64,000 nucleotides of DNA, from assembly GCF_900100755.1 (NCBI RefSeq), contig NZ_FNCI01000003.1:248001-312000 (forward strand), read 5' to 3'. The stretch is from Onishia taeanensis. Its GTDB lineage: Bacteria > Pseudomonadota > Gammaproteobacteria > Pseudomonadales > Halomonadaceae. Positions 35,401-44,571 of the stretch are shown piece after piece. Under the pieces are notes generated by a model, which searched no databases, was not told the origin of the DNA, and saw only the letters and a program-made list of their open reading frames with translations. Position 1 is the stretch's first letter. Every line of letters starts with the position of its first letter. The translations under genes were made by a program, and so were the position numbers.

Positions 35401-36582
35401 ATGCCCATCGCATTGTACGCACTGATGCTCAGTGCATTTGCCATCGGCACCACCGAATTCGTTATCGTCGGTCTGGTGCCCACCATCGCCCAAGATCTGG
35501 GGGTTTCATTGCCCTCGGCTGGCCTGCTGGTCAGCCTCTACGCCACTGGGGTCGCCATTGGGGCACCGGTTCTGACCGCCCTCACAGGCAGATGGAATCG
35601 AAAGCTAGTGCTGCTAGGGCTGATGGCCCTATTCATCGCCGGCAACCTGCTAGCCTGGCAGGCACCCGGTTACGGATCATTGATCACGGCCCGCATTCTC
35701 ACCGGTCTGGCCCATGGCGTCTTCTTCTCCATCGGCTCGACCATTGCCACCAGCCTAGTCAGCAAGGACAAGGAAGCCAGCGCCATCGCCCTCATGTTCA
35801 CCGGATTGACCGTCGCGCTGGTGACCGGCGTGCCTCTTGGCACCTGGATCGGTCAGAACTTCGGCTGGCGCGCCACCTTTCTGGTGGTCTCGGGGCTCGG
35901 CGCCCTGGCCCTGATCGGCAGCGCCCTGCTGGTGCCCAGCAACCTCAAGCAATCCGTCCCTGCCACGCTTGGCCAGCAGTTCAAGGTACTCACCCATCCA
36001 CGCCTGCTGCTGGTCTACCTGATCACCGTCCTGGGCTACGGCGGCACCTTCACCGCCTTCACCTACCTGGCGCCGATCCTTCAGGACGTCAGCGGCTTCG
36101 GTGACAATGCGGTCAGCCTGATCATGCTGGTCTATGGAGCCTCGGTAGCCGTTGGCAACCTCTATGGTGGCAAGCTGGCCGACCGTATGGGCCCCATCCG
36201 CGCCCTGACCCTGATCTTTTCAGGACTGGCCGCTATCCTCCTGGTGCTGACGCTCTCCGCTACCCATCCGGTAGCCGCGGTGCTGACCGTGCTGGTCTGG
36301 GGCGCCTTCGCCTTCGGAAACGTGCCGGGCCTTCAGGTCTATGTGGTGCAGCAGGCCGAACGTTTCGTGCCCGAGGCCGTCGATGTTGCCTCCGGCCTCA
36401 ACATCGCTGCCTTCAATATTGGTATCGCGCTAGGTTCGGTGGTCGGAGGCCATATCGTCGCGGACATGGCACTGACCGATACCGCCTGGATCGGTGCCGG
36501 CATCGTCATTCTGGCCCTGGGCCTGACGCGCCTGTCCGGCGCGCTGGATCGCCGCGGCCGGACGAGTGCAGCGAGCATATGA
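35401..36582 (+). CDS. MFS efflux transporter (YdhP/AraJ-like)
   Basis: Twelve-helix major facilitator protein of 393 aa in the drug/sugar efflux subgroup. The first helix reads ALMLSAFAIGTTEFVIVGL, typical of the YdhP/YdeA-like family, and the loop GRWNRKLVLLGLM is the MFS signature A position between helices 2 and 3. AAAGGAG is 8 bp before the ATG. A much longer frame upstream overlaps the divergent regulator and is rejected. Regulation by the adjacent LysR protein is likely. The substrate is unknown. Confidence 0.86.
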   Translation: MPIALYALMLSAFAIGTTEFVIVGLVPTIAQDLGVSLPSAGLLVSLYATGVAIGAPVLTALTGRWNRKLVLLGLMALFIAGNLLAWQAPGYGSLITARILTGLAHGVFFSIGSTIATSLVSKDKEASAIALMFTGLTVALVTGVPLGTWIGQNFGWRATFLVVSGLGALALIGSALLVPSNLKQSVPATLGQQFKVLTHPRLLLVYLITVLGYGGTFTAFTYLAPILQDVSGFGDNAVSLIMLVYGASVAVGNLYGGKLADRMGPIRALTLIFSGLAAILLVLTLSATHPVAAVLTVLVWGAFAFGNVPGLQVYVVQQAERFVPEAVDVASGLNIAAFNIGIALGSVVGGHIVADMALTDTAWIGAGIVILALGLTRLSGALDRRGRTSAASI

Positions 36583-36695
36583 AAAAATAAGCTTGCGAAC
36601 TAAATCGCTGAGACGCTAAGGTGGCCACCAGGGTGTCAGAGACCATTATGCAGACACCGCGCCTTCATGACGCAATGCCAAATGAGGAGAGAGTT

Positions 36696-37019
36696 ATGGC
36701 CAACCTCGCAGCGGTTACCGACAGCAACTACGCGCAGGATGTCATCGAGAGCAACACACCGGTACTGGTAAAGTTCTGGGCCCCCTGGTGCGGCCCCTGC
36801 AAGATGCTCGACCCGGTCGTCGAGTCCATCGCCGAAGAACGCGGCGACGCGCTGAAGGTGGTCACCATCAACGTCGATGACGCCCCGGATCTTGCCGCCA
36901 AGAACGGCGTGCGAGGCCTGCCAACCATCGCCCTGTTCAAGGCTGGTGGCAAAGTAGAGGCACTGACCGGCGTGCAGCCGAAAGAGAGCTTCGATGAAAT
37001 GATTGCCCGCCACGCCTGA
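36696..37019 (+). CDS. trxA: Thioredoxin
   Basis: Thioredoxin of 107 aa with active site WAPWCGPCK (Cys33 and Cys36) and the cis-proline segment LPTIALF (about 75-81). It reduces protein disulfides with thioredoxin reductase. The start at 36696 has GGAGAG upstream; 25 upstream codons are rejected. A strong terminator follows. The organism may have further thioredoxins, so the symbol is provisional. Confidence 0.9.
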   Translation: MANLAAVTDSNYAQDVIESNTPVLVKFWAPWCGPCKMLDPVVESIAEERGDALKVVTINVDDAPDLAAKNGVRGLPTIALFKAGGKVEALTGVQPKESFDEMIARHA

Positions 37020-37041
37020 GCCTGGTCAATCATCGTCTTTG

Positions 37042-37077
37042 AACGCCCGGGTCCGTTTGCGCGGGCCCGGGCGTTTT
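37042..37077. terminator. Terminator between thioredoxin and convergent MFS gene
   Basis: AACGCCCGGG (37042-37051) pairs with CCCGGGCGTT (37066-37075), with further inner pairing, followed by TTT. It serves at least the thioredoxin gene. Confidence 0.8.
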
Positions 37078-37089
37078 AATGATGCCTTC

Positions 37090-38439
37090 TCACGCCGCCG
37101 TGGTGGTCGGCTCGTGCTCCGACTCCGCTTGCTCTCGCGGGTAGCGATCCTCATCCGACAGCGACTCGCCCTGCAGGTCCAGCTCGAACTGCACAGGGTC
37201 ATGGCGTGGATCGAGTTCATTCATATAATGCTGGGTTTCCAGCACCGGCATCGCCACGAAGGGCTCCTGCTCGACCTCTTTGATAGCGCCACGGCGAATA
37301 AAGAGCCGTAAGCTAATGAAGCCAGCCAGCGTCAGCGCCACTGCCCCGAGGAAGAACCACAGCCCATCGGGGCCAATCAACTGCATCACCAGCGAAGCGC
37401 CGAAGGGCCCCACGATCGAGCCAACGCCATAGGCCATCATCAGCTTGCCGTTGGCCGCCACGATCTCTTCGGGCTCGAGCCAGTCATTGGTGTGCGCAAG
37501 GCTCAAGGAATAGAGCGTGTGCAGCATGGCGGTATGGAAACTGGCCACTAGCAGCAGCATCAGGTAATCGACCTTTGCCGCCACCGAAATGAAGGCACCG
37601 GACACCGCCATGATCGCCGCCATGGCGAGAATCACCTTACGGCGGTCGATACGATCGGAAAGGCGGCCAAGGCCCCACTGGGCGAAGAGCGCCACCAAAG
37701 TGGTAATGGCCATGAACTGGGCGGTCTGAGCGGTCGAAAGACCAATTTCCTGGCCGTAGTAAGGCGTCATGGCAAAGAAGGCCTGCACCATAAGTCCTGC
37801 CGTAAAGGCCCCCACCAGCCCCACCGGCGCGCGCCGAAACAGCTCTCGAACCTTGATCTTCTGTGGCTTGAGTTCCTGAGCGGCCTTGGGGCCATGAATA
37901 CGGTGGATCGACAGCGGCACCAGCGACATCGCAAACAGCATACCGGCGACCGAAAACAGCACCATGGTCGCGGGGTCGGCAATATTCAGCAGCCATTGAC
38001 CACCGGCCAGCGACAGCGTCGAGCAGACCAGATACCAGCCCAGCACCTTGCCCCGGTTATCGTTGCTGGACTCACCGGATACCCAAGACTCCATCACCAT
38101 CAAAAGACCCGCGGTAGCGCCGCCGCCGAAGACTCGCCACACCAGCCAGGCCCAGGGGTTGACCCAGAGGCCATGCAGCATGGCGGTGACGGCCAGCGTC
38201 GCCGCACAGGCCGCGAAGACGCGAATATGCCCCACGGCGCGGATACGTTTTTCGAGCCAGTAGCTGCCGATCACGAAGCCGAACGAGAAGCTCGACATCA
38301 GAAAGCCCGCCATCTGTGAGGGGAACCCTTCCAACGACATACGCACGCCAAGCAGGGTCATGATCAAGCCATGCCCCAGCAGGAAGCTTATTTCACAGAC
38401 GAACAGGATCGGCAAAGTTGCCGGCAGACTACGCACCAA
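37090..38439 (-). CDS. MFS transporter (YcaD-like)
   Basis: Major facilitator protein of about 449 aa with twelve predicted helices and an acidic cytoplasmic C-terminal tail (about residues 400-449). GVRMSLEGFPSQMAGFLMSS and WVSGESSNDNRGKVLGWYLV are typical of the YcaD subgroup, whose substrate is unknown. No ATG fits: initiation must be at TTG 38439 or GTG 38436, both following GGGGAGAG. It is convergent with the thioredoxin gene. Confidence 0.82.
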   Translation of the reverse strand: MVRSLPATLPILFVCEISFLLGHGLIMTLLGVRMSLEGFPSQMAGFLMSSFSFGFVIGSYWLEKRIRAVGHIRVFAACAATLAVTAMLHGLWVNPWAWLVWRVFGGGATAGLLMVMESWVSGESSNDNRGKVLGWYLVCSTLSLAGGQWLLNIADPATMVLFSVAGMLFAMSLVPLSIHRIHGPKAAQELKPQKIKVRELFRRAPVGLVGAFTAGLMVQAFFAMTPYYGQEIGLSTAQTAQFMAITTLVALFAQWGLGRLSDRIDRRKVILAMAAIMAVSGAFISVAAKVDYLMLLLVASFHTAMLHTLYSLSLAHTNDWLEPEEIVAANGKLMMAYGVGSIVGPFGASLVMQLIGPDGLWFFLGAVALTLAGFISLRLFIRRGAIKEVEQEPFVAMPVLETQHYMNELDPRHDPVQFELDLQGESLSDEDRYPREQAESEHEPTTTAA

Positions 38440-38652
38440 ACGCTCTCCCCAACGGTAACGGAATGATCATGCATCAGGACAATGGCAGTGGCGCCAACGA
38501 TCAACGGTGACGCTCTATAGCCAAGCCTCGAGGACCGACCCTATCGCTAGCAGCCGACCTGCATAGGGTCGCGAAAGGTTGTGATCAGGGAGGCTCGGCA
38601 AGACGGAGCGCATTCTACCGGCTTCGCGAGGACTTTCCAGCCCAGTCGCGAC

Positions 38653-38675
38653 TTATGCACAGATTCTGTGGATAA
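38653..38675. promoter_or_regulatory. Inverted pair of DnaA boxes
   Basis: TTATGCACA (38653-38661, one mismatch to TTATCCACA) faces TGTGGATAA (38667-38675, an exact box on the other strand), five bases apart. Twenty of 23 positions are palindromic. Binding by DnaA is inferred from the consensus only. Confidence 0.5.
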
Positions 38676-38842
38676 CGCTGTGAAGATTCATGGGAGAGCG
38701 GCTATCGAGAAAGACCACTGACACGCTATCGTCATCATGATCAGATTTTCACCAGCCTACCGTCAGCCCAAGAGAGCCAGCACGCCCAGCCCGTTCATCA
38801 CCCAGTGACGAGGCGGTACCGCTAACGCAATGACAGGGCACT

Positions 38843-38877
38843 AAAAAGCCCGGGACCGATGCTCGGTTCCCGGGCTC
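38843..38877 (-). terminator. Intrinsic terminator of scoAB
   Basis: On the minus strand GAGCCCGGGAACCGA and TCGGTCCCGGGCT pair around GCA and are followed by TTTTT. It lies 30 bp after the scoB stop. Confidence 0.85.
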
Positions 38878-38906
38878 ATTCGGGCCTGGCGCCAAAGCGC
38901 GGCTCG

Positions 38907-39569
38907 TCAGGCTTCGAAGGTCATTTCCGGCACATGATCGGGCACTACCAACTTGCCGGCTGTCTTCTCGACGATTTCTTCGACGCTAACGCCGGGGGCG
39001 CGCTCGACCAGATGGAAGGCGCCGTCCTTGATCTCGAGATAGGCCAAGTCGGTCAGCACCCGGTTGATGCAGCCCGCGCCGGTCAGTGGCAGGTTGCACT
39101 GTTCGAGCAGCTTGGACTCGCCGTGCTTCGACGCGTGAGTCATGGTGCAGATGATGTTTTCAGCGCCCGCCACCAGGTCCATGGCCCCGCCCATGCCCTT
39201 GATCAGCTTGCCCGGAATCATCCAGGAGGCAATGTTGCCGTTCTGGTCGACCTCGAAGGCACCTAGCACGGTCAGGTCGACATGGCCGCCGCGAATCATC
39301 GCGAAAGATTCCGCCGAGGAGAAAATGGCCGCGCCATCACGGGCCGTCACCGTCTGCTTGCCGGCGTTGATCATGTCCGGGTCGACTTCCTCCTCGGTGG
39401 GGAAGCGTCCCATACCCAGCAGGCCGTTTTCGGACTGCAGCATTACATCGATGCCCTCAGGCACATAGTTGGCGACTAAGGTCGGGATACCGATCCCCAG
39501 GTTGACGTAGAAACCGTCCTCGAGTTCGCGCGCTACGCGCTGCGCCATCTGTTCGCGAGTCAATGCCAT
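38907..39569 (-). CDS. scoB: 3-oxoacid CoA-transferase subunit B
   Basis: Beta subunit of 220 aa of succinyl-CoA:3-ketoacid CoA-transferase, which activates acetoacetate to acetoacetyl-CoA. The catalytic glutamate is in QSENGLLGMG (about residue 47), and GMGGAMDLV is present near residue 125. It follows scoA by 74 bp. With the 3-hydroxybutyrate dehydrogenase at 31 kb it completes entry of 3-hydroxybutyrate into central metabolism. Confidence 0.92.
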   Translation of the reverse strand: MALTREQMAQRVARELEDGFYVNLGIGIPTLVANYVPEGIDVMLQSENGLLGMGRFPTEEEVDPDMINAGKQTVTARDGAAIFSSAESFAMIRGGHVDLTVLGAFEVDQNGNIASWMIPGKLIKGMGGAMDLVAGAENIICTMTHASKHGESKLLEQCNLPLTGAGCINRVLTDLAYLEIKDGAFHLVERAPGVSVEEIVEKTAGKLVVPDHVPEMTFEA

Positions 39570-39643
39570 GATATTGCCTCTTATCTTTCTAATCTGGGGT
39601 GGAGAAACGCCGGTAAGGCACCGGCGGCGTGATTAGGCGTGAC

Positions 39644-40345
39644 TCAGCCTTCACGCACGGTGCGCTTCTCGATGCGCTTCTCGAAGCTGCCCTTGATGAC
39701 GCGATCCACATAGATACCCGGCGTATGGATCTGGTCGGGCTTGAGCTCACCCGGCTCGACGATTTCCTCGACTTCAACCACCGTGATCTTGCCCGCGGTC
39801 GCCGCCATGGGATTGAAGTTCTGCGCCGTGTCGCGATAGATGACGTTGCCGTAGCGGTCGGCCTTCCAGCCTTTGACGATGGCGAAGTCGCCGACCACCG
39901 ATTCCTCGAGGATGTAATGACGGCCGTTGAACTCGCGAACTTCCTTACCCTCGCCGATCGGGGTGCCATAGCTAGTCGCGGTATAGAACGCCGGGATGCC
40001 CGCGCCACCGGCGCGCATCTTCTCGGCCAAGGTGCCCTGCGGCGTCAACACGACCTCGATTTCCTCATTCAGCATCTGCTGCTCGAAGAGGGCGTTTTCA
40101 CCCACGTAGGACGCATAGATGCGGCTAATCTGACGGTCTTCCAGCAGCAGCCCGAGGCCGAAGCCATCGACACCGCAGTTATTGGAATAGATGGTCAGGT
40201 CCTTGACGCCGCGGCGCTTGATCTCGCCGATCAGATTCTCGGGAATCCCGCAGAGACCGAAGCCACCCGCGATGACGGTCATGCCGTCCTCGAGCCCTTC
40301 CATCGCTTCTTCGTAGGAACCCACACGTTTGTCGAATCCGGCCAT
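39644..40345 (-). CDS. scoA: 3-oxoacid CoA-transferase subunit A
   Basis: Alpha subunit of 233 aa. The N-terminal CoA-binding segment [14 protein letters not shown] is at about residues 26-39, and the [22 protein letters not shown] region follows near 108-130. The start at 40345 has GAGGCAG upstream; a 14-residue longer frame is rejected. It is divergent from a LysR gene across 143 bp, which is the likely regulator of the operon. Other 3-oxoacid substrates are possible. Confidence 0.92.
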   Translation of the reverse strand: MAGFDKRVGSYEEAMEGLEDGMTVIAGGFGLCGIPENLIGEIKRRGVKDLTIYSNNCGVDGFGLGLLLEDRQISRIYASYVGENALFEQQMLNEEIEVVLTPQGTLAEKMRAGGAGIPAFYTATSYGTPIGEGKEVREFNGRHYILEESVVGDFAIVKGWKADRYGNVIYRDTAQNFNPMAATAGKITVVEVEEIVEPGELKPDQIHTPGIYVDRVIKGSFEKRIEKRTVREG

Positions 40346-40488
40346 ATCGCTGCCTCGATAGTTGAAGTGTGATTGTTGTCGAGTCATTGCCAGTGTCGTA
40401 GCAAGACGATCTATTTGTTAAGTTTGTTTTATTTATTGATTAATATCATTCGCCAATAAGTCCAACATACCCGTTCACGGATGACCTC

Positions 40489-41388
40489 ATGACCGTCAAA
40501 CAACTTCGCGCCTTTCTTGCCGTGGCCCAGACCCTGAGCTTTACCCGGGCCTGTGATCATCTGCACCTCTCCCAGCCCGCGCTGAGCCTCACCATCAAGG
40601 GACTGGAGGATAGCCTGGGTGGAGCACTGCTGATTCGCAGCACCCGTCGCGTCAGCCTGACGCCCGAAGGCGAAGCCCTGGTCCCGCTGGCCAAACGCCT
40701 GATTGCCGATTGGGACAATACCGAAGAGCGCCTGCGCCAGCATTTCACCCTGGAGCTGGGCCGTGTCGCCATCGCCGCCATGCCTTCCTTCGCCAGCAAC
40801 TTGCTCCCCGATGCGCTGATGGCGTTTCGCCAGCGCTTCCCCCGCATCAATGTAACCGTTCACGACGTCATTAACGAAGAGGTCATTGAAATGGTGCGTC
40901 GCGAACGGGTCGAGCTGGGCATCGCCTTTGCGCCCGAGGCGACGGACGATCTGGCCTTCACCCCACTGTTCACCGACCGTTTCGTCGCCGTGGTGCCTCC
41001 CACCTCTCGGCTTGCCAGTGACACAGCGCTTTCCTGGCCGGCCTTGCTCGGCGAGGACCTGATCGCCCTGCAGCGCCCTTCCATGGTACGCCGCCTGCTG
41101 GAACAGGCGTTGGCCTCCCGTGGCATTGCCCTGACGGTTGCCTTCGAAAGCCATCAACTGGCGACGGTCGGACGCATGGTCGCCAGTGGCCTTGGCGTCA
41201 GTGCCGTGCCCTCGCTTTGTGCGCCTCAAATGCAGGCCCTGGGCGCATGCTGTGTGCCGCTCGATGATCCGCTGATCGTTCACGACGTGGGGCTCCTATC
41301 CCATCAGGATCGTAAGCTATCGGTCGCCGCCCAGGCCCTGGCCGAGGTGCTGCAGACGACCGTGGCGGCCCCCGCCCCAGACGCCTAG
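40489..41388 (+). CDS. LysR-family regulator divergent from scoAB
   Basis: LysR regulator of 299 aa. Helix-turn-helix residues about 2-60 (TVKQLRAFLAVAQTLSFTRA and SQPALSLTIKGLE) are followed by the effector domain. Divergence from scoAB across a 143-bp gap rich in A/T makes that operon the likely target; the CoA-transferase substrate or 3-hydroxybutyrate would be a reasonable effector, but that is inference. Confidence 0.87.
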   Translation: MTVKQLRAFLAVAQTLSFTRACDHLHLSQPALSLTIKGLEDSLGGALLIRSTRRVSLTPEGEALVPLAKRLIADWDNTEERLRQHFTLELGRVAIAAMPSFASNLLPDALMAFRQRFPRINVTVHDVINEEVIEMVRRERVELGIAFAPEATDDLAFTPLFTDRFVAVVPPTSRLASDTALSWPALLGEDLIALQRPSMVRRLLEQALASRGIALTVAFESHQLATVGRMVASGLGVSAVPSLCAPQMQALGACCVPLDDPLIVHDVGLLSHQDRKLSVAAQALAEVLQTTVAAPAPDA

Positions 41389-41518
41389 CGCCCTGTTGGT
41401 CAGACATCGACCCAGCGACGACGTAAAAGATCAGCCTCGGCGTTGATCCTGCCGCTGGGCAGCCCCCGGGACTTGCAGTAGCATTGGCCCACTGCGCCAA
41501 GTCGTTGAAGGAGAACGC

Positions 41519-42391
41519 ATGTCGACCCTAAAGGGGCTCGTCAGTCTGCTGCTGCTGGTGATCAATACCTTGATCTGGTCAATACCGCTGCTCACCCTGA
41601 TCCTGCTCAAAGTCGTGACACCTGGACGCCCACTGCGCCGCCAGATCCTGAAGGTGCTGAACGCCATCGCCCAACAGTGGATCGGCTTCAACTTGTGGTG
41701 GATGCGCCACTGGCTCAAGCCGGACCTGCATATCGACACCCCGGAGGGGCTGAGCCCCAACCGCTGGTGGCTGGTGGTGGCCAACCACCAGAGCTGGACC
41801 GACATCTTCATGCTGCAGATGGCGCTGCATCGGCGCATCCCCATCCCGCGCTTCTTCATCAAACACCAGCTGATCTGGATTCCGATCATCGGCCTCGCCT
41901 GGTGGGCCCTGGAGTTTCCCTTCATGCGCCGCTACTCCCGTGAAGCCATGGAGAAGAACCCCAAACTGGCCCGCCGGGACCGCGAGGCCACCAAGCAGAT
42001 GTGCGAGCGCGCCCAGGACATGCCCACCGCGATTTACAACTTCGTCGAAGGCACCCGGTTCACGCCGGCCAAACGGGCGGCCCAGCAAAGCCCCTACCGC
42101 CACCTCCTGCGCCCCAAGGCCGGCGGCACCGCCCAGGTAGTTGGCTTGCTGGGGCATCGTCTCAGCGGCATTCTCGACGCCACTATCGTCTATGCACGCC
42201 CTCAGCCGACCTTCTGGCGTTTTCTCTGCGGACGCGAGGGCACCATTCGGGTCAGCGTAAAGAGACTCGATGTCCCGGCCTGGATGCCGGGCGGCGACTA
42301 CCATCAGGACCCGGATTACAAGGAACGCTTCCAGACATGGATCAACGAGCTGTGGCAGGACAAGGACCGTATTCTCGACGCCAGCGCTTGA
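41519..42391 (+). CDS. Acyltransferase (YihG/PlsC family)
   Basis: Membrane-bound lysophospholipid acyltransferase family protein of 290 aa. An N-terminal helix (about 5-30) precedes the HX4D motif in NHQSWTD (about residues 82-88) and the FVEGTRFTP acceptor motif (about 176-184). It resembles E. coli YihG more than PlsC in length and in the RRYSREAMEKNP segment; YihG acylates lysophosphatidate positions with unusual acyl preference. The stop codon overlaps the TTG start of the next gene. Confidence 0.87.
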   Translation: MSTLKGLVSLLLLVINTLIWSIPLLTLILLKVVTPGRPLRRQILKVLNAIAQQWIGFNLWWMRHWLKPDLHIDTPEGLSPNRWWLVVANHQSWTDIFMLQMALHRRIPIPRFFIKHQLIWIPIIGLAWWALEFPFMRRYSREAMEKNPKLARRDREATKQMCERAQDMPTAIYNFVEGTRFTPAKRAAQQSPYRHLLRPKAGGTAQVVGLLGHRLSGILDATIVYARPQPTFWRFLCGREGTIRVSVKRLDVPAWMPGGDYHQDPDYKERFQTWINELWQDKDRILDASA

Positions 42392-43257
42392 ACCTCGCCG
42401 TTCTGCTCATGATCGCCCTGCTGTTGACCGGGTGTGCGAGTCATGGCGGCTGGAACCAGTCGGTTACCCCCGGCAACTGGATCAGCATCAAGCGCGGCGA
42501 CACCCTGGGCGAATTGGCCAAGCAGGCCGGTGTACCCCTTGAGCGTTTGCAGCGCTTTAACCCAGGCGTTCGAGCCCGCTCCCTGGCCATCGGCCAGCGC
42601 TTGCTGATACCGACCCATCAGGAACGGGCTCCCTATGGGGGCCCTTACCGCTACCAGGTGCGCCCCGGAGACACCTATTCAGCCATTGCGCGACATTTTG
42701 GCACCCGCGTTAGCCGCTTGAGCGCCGGCAACCCGGGCACATCCGCCTCGTCACTGCGTGTCGGCCAACTGATCAAGGTGCCGCTCAGTGGCAGCGGCGC
42801 CTCATCGGGTGTCGCCTCCCGATCCTCGAGCTCGTCCTCGAGCGCATCATCAAGGCCTAGCCCTGCTCCCAGCACACCGCTGCCCTCCTCGGCCGGTAGC
42901 TGGCCCTGGCCGCTAGAGCCACACCGGGTGGCACGGGAGTACGGCAAGGACGCACGCGGCACCCTGCAGCCGATGCTGCTGACCAGTGGCAGCTCCGATA
43001 AGGCGCTGGCCGTGGCCGACGGCGAGGTGCGTTTTGCCGGGAGCATGCGCCAGCTAGGGCGCGTGGTGATCGTGCACCACGCCGGTAACCTGCAGAGTGT
43101 CTATGCGCTATGCCAGTCTCTTTCGGTAGAGGTTGGCAAGCGCGTCAGCCGCGGCGACACGGTGTGTCGAACAGGCTCTGGCGATCGCGGCAATGAACTG
43201 CTCTTCGACATGCGCAGTGGAGGCAAGCCCATCGACCCCCGGCGGGTACTTCGCTAA
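42388..43257 (+). CDS. LysM/LytM lipoprotein, NlpD-like, degenerate peptidase
   Basis: Lipoprotein of 289 aa, with lipobox LLTGC at Cys16, two LysM peptidoglycan-binding domains (about 30-76 and 85-130), a Ser/Pro-rich linker and a C-terminal LytM (M23) domain (about 185-289). The M23 metal ligands are mostly gone: the HxxxD site reads MLLTSG, and the usual HxH position reads LLFDMR. It should therefore act by activating amidases, as NlpD does, rather than by cutting. The start is TTG 42388 overlapping the upstream stop (TTGA), implying coupling to the acyltransferase. Longer upstream frames overlap that gene and are rejected. Confidence 0.8.
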   Translation: MNLAVLLMIALLLTGCASHGGWNQSVTPGNWISIKRGDTLGELAKQAGVPLERLQRFNPGVRARSLAIGQRLLIPTHQERAPYGGPYRYQVRPGDTYSAIARHFGTRVSRLSAGNPGTSASSLRVGQLIKVPLSGSGASSGVASRSSSSSSSASSRPSPAPSTPLPSSAGSWPWPLEPHRVAREYGKDARGTLQPMLLTSGSSDKALAVADGEVRFAGSMRQLGRVVIVHHAGNLQSVYALCQSLSVEVGKRVSRGDTVCRTGSGDRGNELLFDMRSGGKPIDPRRVLR

Positions 43258-43416
43258 GTCAGGGCAACGAGGCGAGAGCTCTTGGCACACATGGACCAAG
43301 GCCTCTTGCCCAGACATGGCGCCGCGTGTCATCCAGACTTCACCAATTCGTCCCTGTCCTGTCATGCGCCACCGTGATCCTGAGATCACGACTCATGAAC
43401 GGGACACACGAACCTT

Positions 43417-44571
43417 ATGCGCATCTGCTTCGTCAGCGAAACCTGGTCGCCGGATATCAACGGCGTAGCCCATACCCTGGGCCATTTGAGTCGCGAACTC
43501 GATGCTCGCAACATCACCCTACAGCTGGTGCGCCCCAGGCCTGACAACGGGCGCCGTGCCGAAGGGATAGAGGACGAACTACAGGTAAGCGGGTTTCACC
43601 TTCCCGGATATAAAGCCGTCAAGTTAGGCCTTCCCGCCGGGCGTGCCTTGGCACGCTTATGGCGCGACAGCCGCCCGGATGCGGTGTATATCGCCACCGA
43701 GGGCCCCTTGGGCTGGTCGGCGCTGCGTCAGGCTCGGCGCATGGGGCTGCCAGTCGCCAGCGGTTTTCATACTAACTTCGATCATTACGCCGGCGACTAC
43801 GGCTTCGCCTGGCTGAAAAGGCCCGTGACGGCAGTACTGCGGCACTTTCACAACCGTACCGGAGCGACCCTGGTGCCTACCGCCACTCAGGTGCGGGCGC
43901 TGAGCGCTCAGGGCTTCGACAACGTCCAGGTCATGAGCCGCGGCATCGATGCCAACCACTTCTCGCCGGAAAAACGCGACCCCGAGCTTCGCCGGACCTG
44001 GGGCGTCGGTGAGAATCAACCCGTTGCCCTGCACGTGGGGCGGCTGGCAAGTGAGAAAAACCTGGATCTGCTGGTGGAGAGCGTGCAGGCGATGCAGGAG
44101 GTTCAACCGGACCTGGTCACGGTCATCGTCGGGGATGGCCCCCTGAGAGAAAGCCTGCAACAGCGGCTGCCCGAAGCGGTTTTTACCGGCTTCATCAATC
44201 GTGAGTCCCTGGCCAGACATTACGCCAGCGCCGACATCTTCATATTCCCATCCTGCTCGGAAACCTATGGCAACGTCGTCGCCGAGGCCATGGCCAGCAG
44301 CCTTGGCGTGGTGGCCTTCGATCATGCCGCCGCCAGTGAACTGATCACGTCTGGCCGGCAGGGCCTGACGGCAAAGGTAGGAGATCAAAAGGGCTTCATC
44401 GACCATGCGGTCTCGCTTTGCCAGCACCCGGCCAGTTACGGCCAGCTGGGACGCCAGGCCAGGCAGCGCGTGGCATCCAACGGCTGGGATCGGATCGCCG
44501 ACGACTTCCTGCGCATCCTGCTTTCACTACAGGAGACTCCAGATGACGCCTCGCACGCCTATCGTCTTTGA
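43417..44571 (+). CDS. Glycosyltransferase family 4 (mannosyl/glucosyl-type)
   Basis: GT-B fold transferase of 384 aa. The N-terminus RICFVSETWSPDINGVAHTL is typical of lipid-linked mannosyl- and sulfoquinovosyl-transferase relatives. The C-terminal donor site shows HVGRLASEKNLDLLVE (about 207-222) and the EX7E motif in SETYGNVVAEAMAS (about 286-299). The acceptor is not known. It overlaps the following PAP2-family gene by 29 bp. Together they suggest glycolipid or phospholipid head-group remodelling, but this is inference. Confidence 0.83.
   Translation: MRICFVSETWSPDINGVAHTLGHLSRELDARNITLQLVRPRPDNGRRAEGIEDELQVSGFHLPGYKAVKLGLPAGRALARLWRDSRPDAVYIATEGPLGWSALRQARRMGLPVASGFHTNFDHYAGDYGFAWLKRPVTAVLRHFHNRTGATLVPTATQVRALSAQGFDNVQVMSRGIDANHFSPEKRDPELRRTWGVGENQPVALHVGRLASEKNLDLLVESVQAMQEVQPDLVTVIVGDGPLRESLQQRLPEAVFTGFINRESLARHYASADIFIFPSCSETYGNVVAEAMASSLGVVAFDHAAASELITSGRQGLTAKVGDQKGFIDHAVSLCQHPASYGQLGRQARQRVASNGWDRIADDFLRILLSLQETPDDASHAYRL

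Larger units (their letters stand above)
38440..38906. other. Intergenic region with paired DnaA boxes
   Basis: 467 bp between two minus-strand genes, with no convincing reading frame. It contains a DnaA-box inverted pair (38653-38675), four scattered GATC sites (near 38464, 38497, 38582 and 38741) and the scoB terminator at its right end. Base composition is slightly lower in GC than the flanks. Confidence 0.55.
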
